A DNA stretch of 64,000 bases. Source: Acorus gramineus. Taxonomy: Eukaryota; Streptophyta; Magnoliopsida; Acorales; Acoraceae. Positions 47,201 to 59,766 of this stretch are shown piece by piece; positions within the stretch are counted from its first letter, which is position 1; every line of letters begins with the position of its first letter. The DNA is taken from NCBI GenBank assembly GCA_030737835.1, contig CM060857.1:15263496-15327495 (forward strand), given 5' to 3'. A program made the translations under genes and the position numbers. The notes beneath the pieces were generated by a model, which searched no databases, had not been told where the DNA came from, and saw only the letters and a list, made by a program, of their open reading frames with translations.

Positions 47201-50095
47201 CCATGAGACATGCTGAACAGCTTCATCAACTTCCCAGACTCGAAGGCATCGGCCAGTTTCAACCTCCCAAATTCGCACAGTTCCATCCTTTGAACCTTCA
47301 GACACGAAGTCATAATTGATGATTCTCACATCATACATGGACCAGTGGAAGATCTGATTTGATAATAAAAATCACAATAAAACAAACCAGAAGCAATCCA
47401 TTGTCCTGTCTCTGAAACAGAGATTGACACCACTGGACCCGTGTGGCCTTTATAATCAAGATAACAAATTATGGGATACGGCTTTAGATCTTTCCGACTG
47501 GGTAGCTTAGGCTTCAAAGATTCGGGATCTATATTAATCTGGAAAACAAAAACAAAAACATAAGCATAAACAAGATATTCAATATATATGATGAACATCT
47601 ATCTTAAGGAAAACCAAGGATCATATTCTCTAATAGGCCAACAGCAGAAAAGACCATCGACCTATTCTGGATAAATGGTTCCAACTTACCCGTTTCTTTC
47701 TAGTTCTAGGACACAAATAAAGGTCTAAACAACGTTCAAATCCTTCCTTAAGAGCTTTTTCATATGCAGGAACACTTCTGAGGGACTCAAATCTGTCGGA
47801 AATACACAAATAAACTTAAAAGGAATATATTTTTTTACCCAGGGACAAATCAACAGATGAATAGAAACAAAACCTTTTTGGGATAAATTTAGGGCGGTCT
47901 TCTTCAAACATCAGTTGGTAAGAATTGATTTCCTCTTGTGTAGGTATATATTCTACAGAAGGATTATATGATTCTTCATGTCCTGCAATTAAATAATAAA
48001 TTGTGAGCTAAAAGAATCAAGATACTCTAAAAAAAAATGGAAAGTATGTAACAAGCCTAGTACATAAGACAATCTACAGATGTAGAATATGTGTGACTGG
48101 CCTAATGCAGCATTTACAAGAACAATTAAAATGAAGATGGTAGAATCCCAACTCAATGGAACATCCAATGATTTTGTCGAAGGCAATGCAGAGTTAACTC
48201 CCATACCCAAACGACGATGTGCAAAAAAAAAAAAAAAGGCATGCTACATACACAAAAAAAATTAAGGTAATAGGGATGCTCTGTGACAAGGGTGGAGATG
48301 TAAGAGAAATTGAGTATGGGTAGACATACAAAGGGCCGTGCTGTTCATTGGTTTCAATTTTTTTGACGAATAACATTGGATGCATTTGCAGGCACAAAAT
48401 ATTGATTTTTTCATGTCTAATGAATTTTTTCTCGTTACATGGGTGTTATGAGTTCACTTTGTTCATAAAGCAGAAGCCATTTACATTAAGTATATAGACT
48501 GACATTCACCAATTCAAATTTCTTGTCCAAATTATTTGCATGGCCCTGGTAAAAGAAAACTAAACCATATAGTCTATTAGAGACTTTATGCAATTATTTA
48601 AGCTCCCTTACCAAAAAACAAATCCACCTCAAACCCCCACCCCCCACTTCCTTCAACCTCTAATAAGCCATTTGCTTTCTACCTGTTCCAGTAATCTCAA
48701 TTCTAGAAGAAAAAAAACGGATACCTGCTATTTTTGGTTTCGGAGCCGGTATATAACTTAAACCAATCCTATCCTTGTCTGTTGAACTGGAATCTCCCCA
48801 TAGTAGATAAGGTCCAGACTCCTCCTTTGGCTGGTCAAACTTTATTAATCCCTTGCGAATCGCTCTAATATATTGCACAACCTATATTCAAAAGTTAATG
48901 ATGAAGTAAAATAAGAAAAAAATAATAATAATAATATAATGACCAACCTAATAAGAATGCTCAAACTAGCAGTCCTGAAACAACATTTGAATATGACTAT
49001 TAGGTACCTTTTTATGTTCCCATTTGGAAGGTATGAATCGCCTCTTTGGTTCTGGTGCATTTGATAGAGGAAACTTTTTATCCTCCCACGTGAACCAATC
49101 GACATAAGGCTGAATAAGAAATATGAACACAGACAAATTAATAACTCACAATCAAAATCTAAACATTCTGGTGGGGAAGAAAACCAACAATCTAACAACA
49201 TACAGCATATGGATCAAAGTCAGCATGTGGTGTCTTTCCTTTCAGCAGTCTACGAATAATTTTACTTTCACTCTTCGTGAGTTCCACCTCTTCATCATTG
49301 TACTCATCATAAATTTTTCTCCTAAATCCCAGACATCAGTCAACACACACACACAATGTACCAACACTAGTGATAGATTATAGAATTCATGTGCAAAAGA
49401 AGAATTCACCAGTTCTTTGAGTCATCGACGCCAGCCAAGTAGGAATCGAGCCTGTCCTTCCTCGGCTGCTTCTTTATTTTCTTCCCGGCAATGTCATACC
49501 CTATGTGTTCCTCATCGGCATACCACTCTAATGGAACATCCCCAATCGTGTTCCGAGGAGCGATCTGCGCATCAAACGCAATGATCAGAAGGTCCAATAT
49601 TCGTGAAGTCACCATCACAAAAATGAAAAAAAAAAACTAAACTAAAAGGAAACACTTTTTGTGAACCTCATCTTCAGATGAATCGCTCTCCTCGGCCTCC
49701 CTATGCAGCTCGCCATCTTCGTCTCGATCTTCCTCGCTATTGTTGTCGAGTCCCTGCAAATAACGAAGTCAACAAAACACCACAGTTTCGACAATTCAAT
49801 GGACCAAAAGCGAGTTAAACCGTACATCCCCCCCTTCCAAGGCCTCCTCATATTCATCTCCGACTCCATTTTCGAGCTCCAGTGGCCCCTATTGAAGAGA
49901 AGACTCAGATTCCACATGACATACACGGAAACGATAAGAATTTAAAAGAAAACGAACCTCATCTTCGGAAGAAGAGAAGGTCGGTGGTTCGATCGATCGA
50001 GGCGTCGCTTCTTCTTCTTCAGGTGACGATGATTTCTTGCTCTTCTTCAACTCCTTCGATCGACGTTTTCCGAGCTTAGCCACCTTCACCTTCAT
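44275..50095 (-). CDS. BOP1: Ribosome biogenesis protein BOP1 (WD40)
   Basis: Nucleolar factor of the Pescadillo-BOP1-WDR12 (PeBoW) complex, needed to mature 27S/32S pre-rRNA and the 60S subunit. Coding exons, read leftwards: 49958-50095, 49826-49888, 49667-49753, 49410-49564, 49204-49321, 49008-49109, 48725-48881, 47874-47982, 47690-47792, 47388-47538, 47163-47295, 46964-47070, 46815-46885, 46623-46680, 45820-46044, 45634-45718, 44667-44845, 44275-44360; 2127 nt, 708 residues. Residues 1-96 are Lys-rich then acidic. The BOP1NT domain runs about 103-370 ([49 protein letters not shown]). WD40 repeats fill the rest ([75 protein letters not shown]) and the chain ends [11 protein letters not shown]. 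Junctions after exons 11 and 14 are the least certain because other sites are possible there. Identity is secure. Confidence 0.95.
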
Positions 50096-50125
50096 TTTCT
50101 TTTTTGGTCTTTTTTTTTTCCTTCA

Positions 50126-50204
50126 AAAACCCTAGTTTTGTTAGGGTTTTGGCTTCGGTGGTGGCGAGTGTTGGTGAGACGGAGGAGAGTGAAAAAACTG
50201 GGCC
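50126..50204 (-). promoter_or_regulatory. BOP1 upstream region: paired telo-boxes and site II motif
   Basis: AAAACCCTAG and TTAGGGTTTT face each other across a few bases at 50126-50150, about 30-55 bases before the ATG at 50095. TGGGCC, a site II motif, is at 50199-50204. The same combination marks plant genes for translation and ribosome assembly, consistent with BOP1. Confidence 0.7.
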
Positions 50205-51074
50205 TTTATTATGACGGATCTGATAGATGTTGGATCCGAATCCGTTTACAAGCACCTAGAGATTTCTTGATGTAAGAAATTCAGACAGGATTCACATATG
50301 TTCGGTGGACTGGAAAGGGAGGTTCGGACTTCGGAGAGGACGCAACGACCGATTTGAAGCAGAACTCACGATTGGTCTGCAAGCAATGGAGGTGGATTAA
50401 TGAGAGGACGGTGACAGAGAGGAAGAAGAGGAAAATAAATTTAGATTTTAGGGTTGCAAGTCAGATCAATGGTACTGATCCAATTACAAAGAATCAATGG
50501 TTTGAATTGATTGGGATTATTGATTTAAAATTACTAGATTAATAGTGAGAAGTGTTTTTTTTTTAACATAAGTAAAATGATTAGATTTGATGTTGTATAT
50601 CATGAAAAAAATATGTTATTTATTTTTATGCTACGAGATTTTTTTTTAATGAAAAAATCTCTTTTTTATCTTTTTCAATTAAAATAAAATTTAATCATAG
50701 TTAATTCTTAATTAAGAAAAAAAATTACAAAAATAACATCGACATAATATTTGTCATAATGTAAATAATTAAACATAATAACATATTCAATTTCTTGTTA
50801 TTTTCAAATCCACCATGAGTCATTAAACCTTATCTCTTCTTTAATTTTCTTCCAATCAAGATCTAATTTAAAAAAAAAATTATCATTTTGTAATATGTGT
50901 GATTAATAATTCTTAAACTAAATATATTTCATTTCTATTAAAGTGAATATTACTAAATATTATATCTTAGCTAATAACTAGTTTGTATGTTTAATTATTT
51001 ACATACGAGAAAATTATCATTTTTACATTAAAATTAATATTTTTTATTTGGGAAGAGTTCCATATGACCATTGA

Positions 51075-51096
51075 CCCCCCCCCCCCCCCCCCCCCC
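51075..51096. repeat. Poly-C run of 22
   Basis: Twenty-two consecutive C directly before the SINE-like segment. Together with runs at 12391-12408 and 55222-55238 it makes three C runs of 17 or more in the window, all C on the plus strand. Length is uncertain because of slippage in sequencing. Confidence 0.85.
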
Positions 51097-51099
51097 AAC

Positions 51100-51312
51100 A
51101 TACCCAGTGGCCATAGAACAACGGTTCAGGATTTACCTGTGTTAAAGATAGGTCTTGAGTTCGAGTCTTAGCGCTATGTCATACCTCCTGTTTGTTAGGC
51201 AAAATTCAAATGAATTTTCTGTGAGACTAGAAACAAACAGGCGAAAGTAGCTTTCTCAGCTTGACCGTAAGGTCAGCTATGGAGAGTCCATCCAACATCA
51301 AAAAAAAAAAAA
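51100..51312 (+). mobile_element. tRNA-derived SINE candidate
   Basis: A head resembling a tRNA: AGTGGCCATAGAACAACGG, a box-A-like start, then TTGAGTTCGAGTCTTA at about 51155-51170, close to box B (GGTTCGANTCC). A unique body follows, with an internal inverted pair (CCTGTTTGTTAGGC / AAACAAACAGGCG), and the segment ends in CATCA plus an A run at 51300-51312. Length about 210 bp fits plant SINEs. A target duplication is not clear. Confidence 0.55.
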
Positions 51313-51367
51313 CAACCCAGGCTGTTCATTCGAAGTGCGTTAAGAGAGAGAGAGCAATTGCTAGCTG

Positions 51368-51453
51368 TTCATTTTATTTTTAATTACCGCAGTGCATGGG
51401 ATCAATAGTAGCTGATCTATTGCATCAATATCTTGTAGAGATCTGCAGAGTGA
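51368..51453 (+). repeat. Copy of the TPR 3' UTR segment
   Basis: TTCATTTTAT at 51368 opens a stretch that aligns with 41168-41252 through AATAGTAGCTGA.CTATT.CATCAA and ends GAGAGTGA against CAGAGTGA. The similarity is far above chance for two intergenic stretches 10 kb apart. It may be a dispersed repeat or a partial duplication of the TPR 3' region. Confidence 0.6.
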
Positions 51454-51981
51454 ATCTATATGACATCATAGAATAATCAAGTATTTTTTAATCATGAAAA
51501 AGGCATTGTTATCAGTGAAATGCCACGAAAGCAATCCATGATGAATAAAATAGAAGATTATTCAATGCAAAACAACTATAGCTTGAATGCTCAAAAATCA
51601 TGACAACAGATTCGAGCATATAAAGAAAACTTTCAACACAACCAAACCACAAGATATAAAACCGCCCAAACCTCCTCCACTAAACTGGGACAACATTAGA
51701 TAAAAATGAACAAGAAAACATAATAGAATCCAAAACAGGCCACCCAAAAAGAAAAAGAAAACACAACTTCCCAGCTCTTCAATAGCCAATTCAAGTAATA
51801 TCACAAGGGGGAAGGAAAATAAGCCAGCATGCTTAGAGAAGGAACAGAGGATCAATATACGCCCACGCCAAAAAAAAGTGGTGCTAACTACGCCAAGACA
51901 CCTGACGAGCTCAAAATAGGGAGTTTTAACACCTGGAAAAAGCGACTACGATGAGGCCTCTGACCAGTAGAGCCCGTCCCT

Positions 51982-54900
51982 CTAGAATTGATTCCCTGGG
52001 ATCCCACGGTCCTGTCTTGGCCCCCGTGGATGGTATCCATTGCCCCTTGACCTGCTGTTGTTGGCATAGTCAACGCTGTCTTGTCCACCTCTTCCAAATG
52101 ATCGACCACCAAAACGGCCCCTCAGGGACTCCGTCTGATATCCACCCCTTCCTCTACCCCTTCCTGTTCAATACAATAAAAAATATAGGTTTTACTAGAT
52201 GCCCGTTTGGGAATGAGCATTAGAAAGTAGAGTTGCTATTAACACCACGTCCTTGGTCTGAGTGACTCTAGTCCACATAGGCATGTAACTTTGTATAGTC
52301 AATGATAGATCAAAGAAATTACTAGTTTAAAAAATTTAGATTTTTACAATTTGAAGTTACTAGATATCAGTACTTTATACTTCAATGCAAGGTGAGGAAC
52401 ATCATATTTTAGTTTGGTTGATTATATAGATTCCTAAAAAGCATGTGCTTCTCCTAGGCAGCACACATCCTGAAAAAGTTTGGATCCAATCCAGTTTATG
52501 TGCAGAAAAATACGGATCATATCTAGCCATTCACCAATTATAAAAACTGCAATACCCAATTCACTTGTTTAAAATATAATGTCATAAATTGAAATGAAGT
52601 TCCTAAGAAGAGCCAGGTTACCCGAAATCCCACATTTTCAATTTTGATCTAAAGAGATTGACTTTACAATTCCCATAATTCCAATCAAGATTCCAATAAA
52701 TTATAGTAATTAATCTATGCAAAGGAATTGGAAGTCCAACTCCTTCCCATGAGACTGCATTTCAAATTCCATCAGTTCCCACATCTGAATGCACAATTGC
52801 ACCCTAAAAAGGCTCAGAAGGAACATAAGTACATAACCAAGCACAAGAGTAATATTAGAATTTCAGAATACCTAAAGTTTTTATTTATATGATTTTCACT
52901 TTGCTTGTATGATGGTTATACAAATAATCCAAAAACCCCTTCTTTTTAAGGTGGTGTCAAGCAACTAAAATTAGAATTTTCAAATTTTCAATTTCTGCAT
53001 GTTAACTTTATGGGCTAATTTGACAATGGGTTAAGGTTTTGGGGATAAGTTGTCCTAATCAAATTTGTTCATATTTACATTTCCCAAAATTGGGACAAAA
53101 AGTTGGGATAAATGCTATCCCAGCCTTTAGGTGGAACAAAATATCCCCATTTTCATTTCAAAATTGGGACAATTATCCACAATTTATCCCGATTATTTTT
53201 TATATCAAACAAGGATAAGTTGTCCATCCACTCACTTATCCTTATAATTATCCTTTATCCCACCACTTATCATCTTGGCAAACTAGCCCTATGAGAACAA
53301 GAACAGAAGGGGGGCACTTACTCCCTCCACGAGTTGAGTTGCTGTTGGGTCTACGCTCCTCTATGTGTACTTGTCGCCCACCCAACTGTATCGGAGAACC
53401 CTGAAGAAAGCAACACACATTTATAGTAAGCATAAAGGGCTATCATCATACACAGTTAATCATTAAAGAATGCAGCAACATAGTTCTAAACTTTGGATAT
53501 GAGCAGAATAGAAGTTGCGAAAGAGGAGCAGAAGGCAATTGAAAAGGAATCCAGTGATCGAAGTGAAAATTAGTCCAGAAAATAAGTCAATGACATATAA
53601 GAAAATCTCCATTGTAAATCGCAACGAAGAAATCCCAAATTCCATATGCATCAATCAAATAATTGATCTACGAATACATAACCTTTGCATTTTTGTATGA
53701 ATAGGTATGAATCTCTCAATATGTTAAATAATGAAGTACAATCATTATCTTATCAAAAGAAAGATAGGCAATGCTTCGTTACTAATTTACTGGAAATACA
53801 ATCTTCTAATCACATCATTTTTACACCTCTTCTTTTCATACACTAGATGTTATGTTAAATATTGTGAAACATCTATGGCATTTCTTTTTTCTTTCTTTGT
53901 TGTCATTGTTTTTTGTTTTTTTTTTTTTGGAGGGGGGGAGGGGGCGGTGTTGGATAATTCCAATACATCTGTTGTCAACATGTAAGAAAAAAAATTGTGG
54001 GATTTCTCTAAGAACCCCAAAATGTTGTGAGATTCTTTTAGATAAGCAGAATCTCAAATAACCAAGAAGGTTCCATCTGTTGCATGTGTGTCAAAGTGAC
54101 ACAATCTTGTACATAACATAAAGCCAAAGTGGTATGCTGGGGGAATCTGCCTCTTATGCAATGAGTGCATCTTCCAACATAAAAAGATCCATGAGGAGAA
54201 CGCTTGGGCAATAATCACATCACTCCTATGAGCATGGGATATGGTATTCCAAGGGATGGACTCACCATCTATCATCATAGGCGATAATTGCTGGTGCGGG
54301 TAGTGAGTCACCTCGGTAGAAAAATCACAAGGCTCCCATTGCCTCGGGGTCTTGTAATTTTTTTTTCTTTTCAAAAAAGATGGGAATGAAATTAAAATTA
54401 TCCCCCATTTGGGACTGCAACGGAACACTCCACATAAGGGAAAGCAAGGGGCAATAGAGAAATGTTGTTTTTGAGGATGCTCAAACACGGCCTTCAAACA
54501 CTTGTTTCACCATGAAAATGAAGACGCAGATATTTGTCTGGATCCATAGTGGTGTTACGCCGCATTCTCCACTGCAGAATCCGCCCCACCATGGATACAA
54601 ACGGGGCCTTAATATTCTAACCCACCCACAATGAAACCAAAATTAATATTGGGTACAGTTCCAAAAATAAAGCTAAAGCAAAGTGAAACAACAGTAAACA
54701 AAGTTGTCGTCCTTTTGGTCCTCTCAACCCTCCCCTCATTCACCTTACTCCAAAGTCCAAAAGCCCCTCACACTCTCTCTCTGTTTGATCTGATCAAAGA
54801 CATCATCTATCAAGTAGAATGGGCCATCAACCACATCTTCTTTTCCCTCCCTTCCAATGACCTACTGTTCAATCGTGTTATCCACGACAAGCCCTTGACA

Positions 54901-57900
54901 TCCATCATCGACCTCATGAGTACTTGACATGGGTTTCCCCTCTCTGACCTTTCTTGTTCTTGAATCCAAATAGTTTCCTCTGTCAACTCTCCGCGATAAG
55001 AGAAATCCACAGTTTTACGTTGAGAAGAATTTGCCCAAGAGCCCAATGCAAACCCAACCTGGCATTATGCGGAACCATAATTCCAACCTGAACCTGATTT
55101 GTAGACCCAACCCATCAGAACATTAGGTTTCATCTGTTATCGAGTTCAGTTAATCCCTCCCAAAGGGGTGATGATCCTCATTTAAGAACATCAAGTAACA
55201 AAATTCTCTACTACTGTGCCTCCCCCCCCCCCCCCCCCAAACAAAAAAAAAACTTCTCTCAAAGATCTTCTTCATGGTTCTCTCTCTCTGCAAACCTCTT
55301 CTTCGGCAAAAGTTCTTAAAGTGACCAAATATGTACATCAGCTTCACATACAACCACTTCCCTATTTAGATTGTCATATGCGCCAATTAACAGTAACAAT
55401 AAGGGTGGCAATAAAGGGGTATAAAGTAGACATAAAGTAGAAAGAAAAACCTTAATCGCATTCTGAACACCAACAACATCTTCAAATTCAACAAAGGCAT
55501 AGCAAGTGCCCAGTTCCTGCACATCCATACGCAAGCAAGTAAGATTAAATGATGCTTTATGAGTACGGAAAATATACATTTACAATATATACGAAACAAA
55601 CCTTGGGATTCCTGATAACAACACCGTCAAGACTAAGTCTACCAAATTTCAAAAACTCCTGCTCAACTTCAGATACTGATACAGTTGAAGGCAGATTCCT
55701 CACATAAACAGATCTGCTTTCACCTGAAAATATCATTTCAAGATAGCCAAAAAGGAACATGAATCAAAGTCCTTTTGCAAGGATGAAGAGATCAATAGAA
55801 ATTAAAAATTAGTAAAAATACCAATATCTTTTAACAAATTATCAGAACATCAATTATTTAATGGGTATTTAGTTCAAGCTTGCAGTGAAATGATAGGTCA
55901 TGGCTGGGAACTCCTGAGGGTCTTGCACTCTAGTGGAAGGATACCGAACCTCCAGAGAAGCTTCAGGGGCAAAAATCTCTAGCAGGCCTAAAAGGTTCTA
56001 TAGGGACTCTCTACAGTTAATAAACTTTGGAAATGAGGTAAAGAAGTAGAGAGGAATGTGGGGCTCTCTAGAATGTTCCTAAATCACCACTTGGCATCAT
56101 CTCAACCATAATTCTACACGTAGTAAGTCCAAATAACGTGTCCCCTCTCATACATACAAACTTCTATAAGTTGAATGAGTTCACTTCCCTTTCAAATCCA
56201 AGCTTGACTTGAGTGGAGTTGTGCCAAAAGTCTCCACTTTGATAATCAATAGATATTAATTCATATTTTAAACAATAAAGTAGAGAAATGTCAAAAAAAA
56301 AAATTGATTACTTAATACACCAACTATTTTCCATAAAGAAAACCATCATTATTTGCCCACCAGGATCTTCCTTCAGTTAAAAAGATCATACTTCAATGCA
56401 TATAGTCATGTAAACTATATATTTCTATAAATTGAAGAAAAATTGTCTTTCTACCTTCTTCTTCATAAGCTCCAGATTCCTCCACAGCTTCAGAGGATTT
56501 CTCGGCAACTACAGGTGCAGAATAAGATTGTTGGGATGCAGGCTGTGGTGTCTGTTGCCAATCGGAAGCAACTGGAACACTCCTCTTCATAACAATCTGA
56601 GGAGCTACAGATGATCCAGATTGTGCTTTTGCAGCCCGCAACTTCAAATTTCAAAGCAATAATAAAATTCAGCATAAAGCAAAGCATGAATATATAAAGC
56701 AGTGAGAGAAATGAAATAGGAATTCGGCTGTGATTGAAGTACATACAATAGAAGCATATGTATGCTTTGTGGGTTCCACAACAGGTTCTTCCACTGGTGC
56801 AGGAGGGAGATCCTGCAAAGAGTTTGTAACAGCTGGAAATGAAGAAACAGGCTCCTCTGCCGGTGTTTCTTCAACCCTGTTGTCGTCTTCAGGAACCTGC
56901 TGCTGAGGCTCAGGAATACTGTACTTATCAACTATATCATTTTCTTCCACGGGATCAGTGTTCACAATGTCTCTGGCCTGAACTTCTTCTTCAGGCATAT
57001 AATCAGCGGCTGTTCAAAAAAAAAAAAAGAATTTAGGCGACAAAAGCCTAGTAGAAATCAAACTATGAGGGGAAAAACCGAAAGAGGTTGAATAATAAGT
57101 CACAAAATACATTAGCAGTTTCATTTTTTTCAGTAAAGGAAAAACTTGCACGATAAGTAAAAATTTCGACAACATGCATTCATGTAATTATATTCTTTTG
57201 GCACTTCAACATTTACAAAGGCCATATTCTGATAAACTCATGTATTCATTTATTTTTTTTTACCAAAATGTTTCTAAACCACAAGTTGCCAAAGATGATA
57301 AACATCTAGCCACAATGAGTACATCATATAAAAATTCAGAATTCATCAATAGATATATCAGCAAAATTTGATGCAAATGTAGTACACATTCAGACGTTCA
57401 GCAACAAAAACCTCAAACCCACTAGTTTATGAATATGCAGGATGTTCCTGTTTCTAGAAACAGGGGAGTATATCTCAACTACTATTCCTTAAAAAATTCT
57501 AATAAATTGTTTGAAGCTGTCAATAACCATTGCTTGACAATAAAAAGTTATTATATTGAAATCTTAACAATAGAGGTATACTACACAAATCAAATCAACA
57601 AAGTAGACTGGTAAAATTCCAAAACAGCACTGCCAGCTCTTTGACACATCACACATTCTAGTGCAACATTTGAGACAGCAAAACAAGCATTCTTGAATAA
57701 GTTCATTCATTTGTCACCCTATTTTATGTATTCACCATTCAAACAACACATCGCAAAGCAAGCAACATGCATAGCAGATTGCGCACCCAAGCAAAGAACA
57801 ATATGTGCTGTAAACTAACATGTGAAAAACAGAGAAACGCCAATTAACAACAAATAGATAGTAAATATGGGTATGGATTAGTTTTTTCAGAAAAACATAT

Positions 57901-59375
57901 AAGATGGGGAGCAAGCATTACAGAGCAAAGAACTGAGCGCCATGGGCCTGGGGTGAAAGAAAAAGTAAAGAAAGTAACACAAAGGGCTGCTCAAGGGTGC
58001 AAAGCAATACAAAACAAATGCAAGTGGGCATGATGTAGATAGAGAGAGAGAGAGAGAGAGAGTTCAAAAAACAAGATACCCAAAATTGAGGTTATTGTAA
58101 CATAATAAACCAGATATATTTTAGTTTGAAAGCACTTTTCATCCCATAATTTGAACTAGTGCAAAAACGTACACTACTAACAAAAGAAAAACATGATAAA
58201 GGAAAATATCTTTGCCATTATCAACATTGTTTTATATTTAACCCGTTTGATGAAAATTTTAACAAAATGATTAATGGTTTTTTAAGTGAGTTTACAACAC
58301 CAACAGCCACCACTATCATATGAGCTGACTGTTTAAAATTTACTATAGTATTAAGAATTTAACAGCTACATCACAGTACATGCTAGCTGTATTAACTTAA
58401 GATGTATGTACCTGTTTCTGAGATGGGATTGGATTCGTTCAGATTGGACTCAAAATTTTCATGAACAGGGGCAGAAGCAGGATGTTGCTGGATAATTTCC
58501 TCATCAAGGAACTGACAGATGTCATTGAGAACAAAGTAGCCCTTCTCCTGAGGAGCAAGGAAAAAGGTCTGCACAAACTGCCTCCTGTTGTCAAATTCCT
58601 TAGTTCGCACAAGTCCACAGACCGTCGCAAGAACACCACCATTCCATGATTCCAAAAAATGTGCAGTTTTGATCTCAATTCCAGTGAACGTGAGCGACAT
58701 GATGAGAGAATGGATTTGCTGCACATCACCAAACCATTATTACAATATAAATAAATAAAGCACTCACCAGAATTTAAAAAAAAATAATGTGCAGCAACAA
58801 GCAACAGAGTGAACAGACTGATGAACAAAATTTAAAGAATGGAAATTATTTTCAATTTTTAGTAATGATAAATGAATTTTAAAAAAGTGCATTTCTTCAA
58901 AAAAAAAAAAAAATCTGTTATATAGTTCCCAATGATTATCCATTTTTCATCAAAATCCCAATATTTTCATATCCTTTGTATGGGTATAAAATTTCTCAAT
59001 CATTCTGATCTTCAACTAAAACAAAAACTTAAAAAATGTACAAACAATCCTCATAAAATAGAAAAAAAATAACACAATACAGATACAAATAGATCAACAG
59101 CATTACCCGCATCCCATTCGCGGTCTCTGCAGCGCTCCCATCGATGCGAATCATCGTGCTCATATCCGTGTAATACCGATGCACAAACTCCGGTTGCTGC
59201 TGTAGAATCTGATAATACTGTCCCACAAAGAAAGATCCGACCTGCACATCACAGAAAAACACATCCAATCACTCCCAAAACACACAAACCTCCAAAGACC
59301 AGTCTTTTCACAACTCCTCTTTCGAATCAATACCTGAACAGCACTCACAACAGGTCCAGGAAACGCCGTCGCCAT
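51982..59375 (-). CDS. G3BP-like protein: NTF2 domain, RRM and RGG tail
   Basis: RNA-binding protein of the Ras-GAP SH3-binding protein (G3BP) family, linked in plants and animals to stress granules and mRNA regulation. Coding exons, read leftwards: 59334-59375, 59107-59241, 58412-58718, 56747-57009, 56455-56641, 55602-55723, 55451-55516, 53322-53400, 51982-52163; 1383 nt, 460 residues. Residues about 11-130 are the NTF2-like domain (VGSFFVGQYYQILQQQPEFV, then the GGVLATVCGLV strand and VQTFFLAPQEKGYFVLND). Residues 160-310 are acidic and Pro/Gln-rich, typical linker. The RRM covers about 315-390, with RNP2 VYVRNL and RNP1-like GTCYAFVEFED. Residues 395-460 are RGG-rich (GRGRGGYQ, GRFGGRSFGRGG), ending GIPGNQF. 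Phases close across all nine exons. Intron 7 is 2.0 kb, and intron 8 carries a MITE. Confidence 0.95.
53012..53289. mobile_element. Tourist-like MITE in G3BP intron 8
   Basis: A 278-bp element. The left end is GGGCTAATTTGACAA and the right end reverse complemented is GGGCTAGTTTGCCAA, 13 of 15 bases alike. TAT lies directly outside both ends (53009-53011 and 53290-53292), a 3-bp target duplication as for PIF/Harbinger (Tourist) MITEs. The interior is AT-rich with repeated GGGATAA and TTATCCC words. The right end is 32 bases from coding exon 8 on its donor side. Confidence 0.8.
53401..55450 (-). other. G3BP intron 7
   Basis: A 2.0-kb intron with GT at 55450-55449 and AG at 53402-53401 on the minus strand. 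It includes a T-run/G-rich stretch near 53910-53950, a poly-C run at 55222-55238, and several open frames of 60-147 codons on both strands that show no recognisable protein. The segment 54050-54620 differs in composition and may be transposon-derived, but I found no inverted ends or duplication to support that. Confidence 0.6.
55222..55238. repeat. Poly-C run of 17 in G3BP intron 7
   Basis: Seventeen consecutive C on the plus strand followed directly by an A-rich run. As for the other long C runs, the true length may differ. Confidence 0.8.
58038..58062. repeat. GA dinucleotide microsatellite
   Basis: About twelve GA units (AGATAGAGAGAGAG...) inside G3BP intron 3, between coding exons at 58412-58718 and 56747-57009. 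A similar but shorter GA tract next to a 13-base G run lies at 11120-11155 in ELF5 intron 7. Confidence 0.8.
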
Positions 59376-59451
59376 TGTTGCTTCTTCTTATTCTTCTTCT
59401 TACACCCTCAATCGCGCTTCAAACGAGCATCCGCGGCCGGACTTTATTTCG

Positions 59452-59766
59452 AAACCCTAGATCTATGGATCTGGAAGAATAAAAAAAATAACAAAAAAAA
59501 AAATGAGTAAAAAAAATAAACTAGGGTTTTGCAGGTAAGGATTAACGATGGAGATTCGTACGGTTTGGATTTCTCGACTGGATGGATTTTTTTAATTTTT
59601 TTTTCAATCAATATTTCGCTATCGCGAACGATGATCTCTCCGAACGTCGAATCGGCCTTTAAAAAGAGGAGACGATTGGTGCGTATATTTATACGGACGT
59701 TATGTAGTCCGTATGTCTACCTTGAGCTGTTTTGATTGGTGCCTGCCACTGTATGAAATCTGGGCC
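59452..59766 (-). promoter_or_regulatory. G3BP upstream region: telo-boxes and site II motif
   Basis: AAACCCTAG at 59452-59460 and, in inverted orientation, CTAGGGTTTT at 59521-59530 flank a stretch about 80-155 bases before the ATG at 59375. TGGGCC is at 59761-59766. This matches the pattern seen before BOP1, eL37 and TOM9. A clear TATA box is not seen; the transcription start cannot be placed exactly. Confidence 0.6.

Larger units (their letters stand above)
50205..51981. other. Intergenic region between BOP1 and the G3BP gene
   Basis: No gene recognised. From 50540 to 51060 the sequence is AT-rich and featureless. A 22-base poly-C run (51075-51096) precedes a SINE-like segment (51100-51312). 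A stretch at 51368-51453 matches the TPR 3' UTR at 41168-41252. The remaining part up to 51981 is likely 3' UTR of the G3BP gene, read leftwards. Confidence 0.6.

Noticed and set aside
54054-54497. Minus-strand frame of 147 codons in G3BP intron 7
   Set aside because: No recognisable protein, no splice or domain support; possibly an old transposon piece but without ends.
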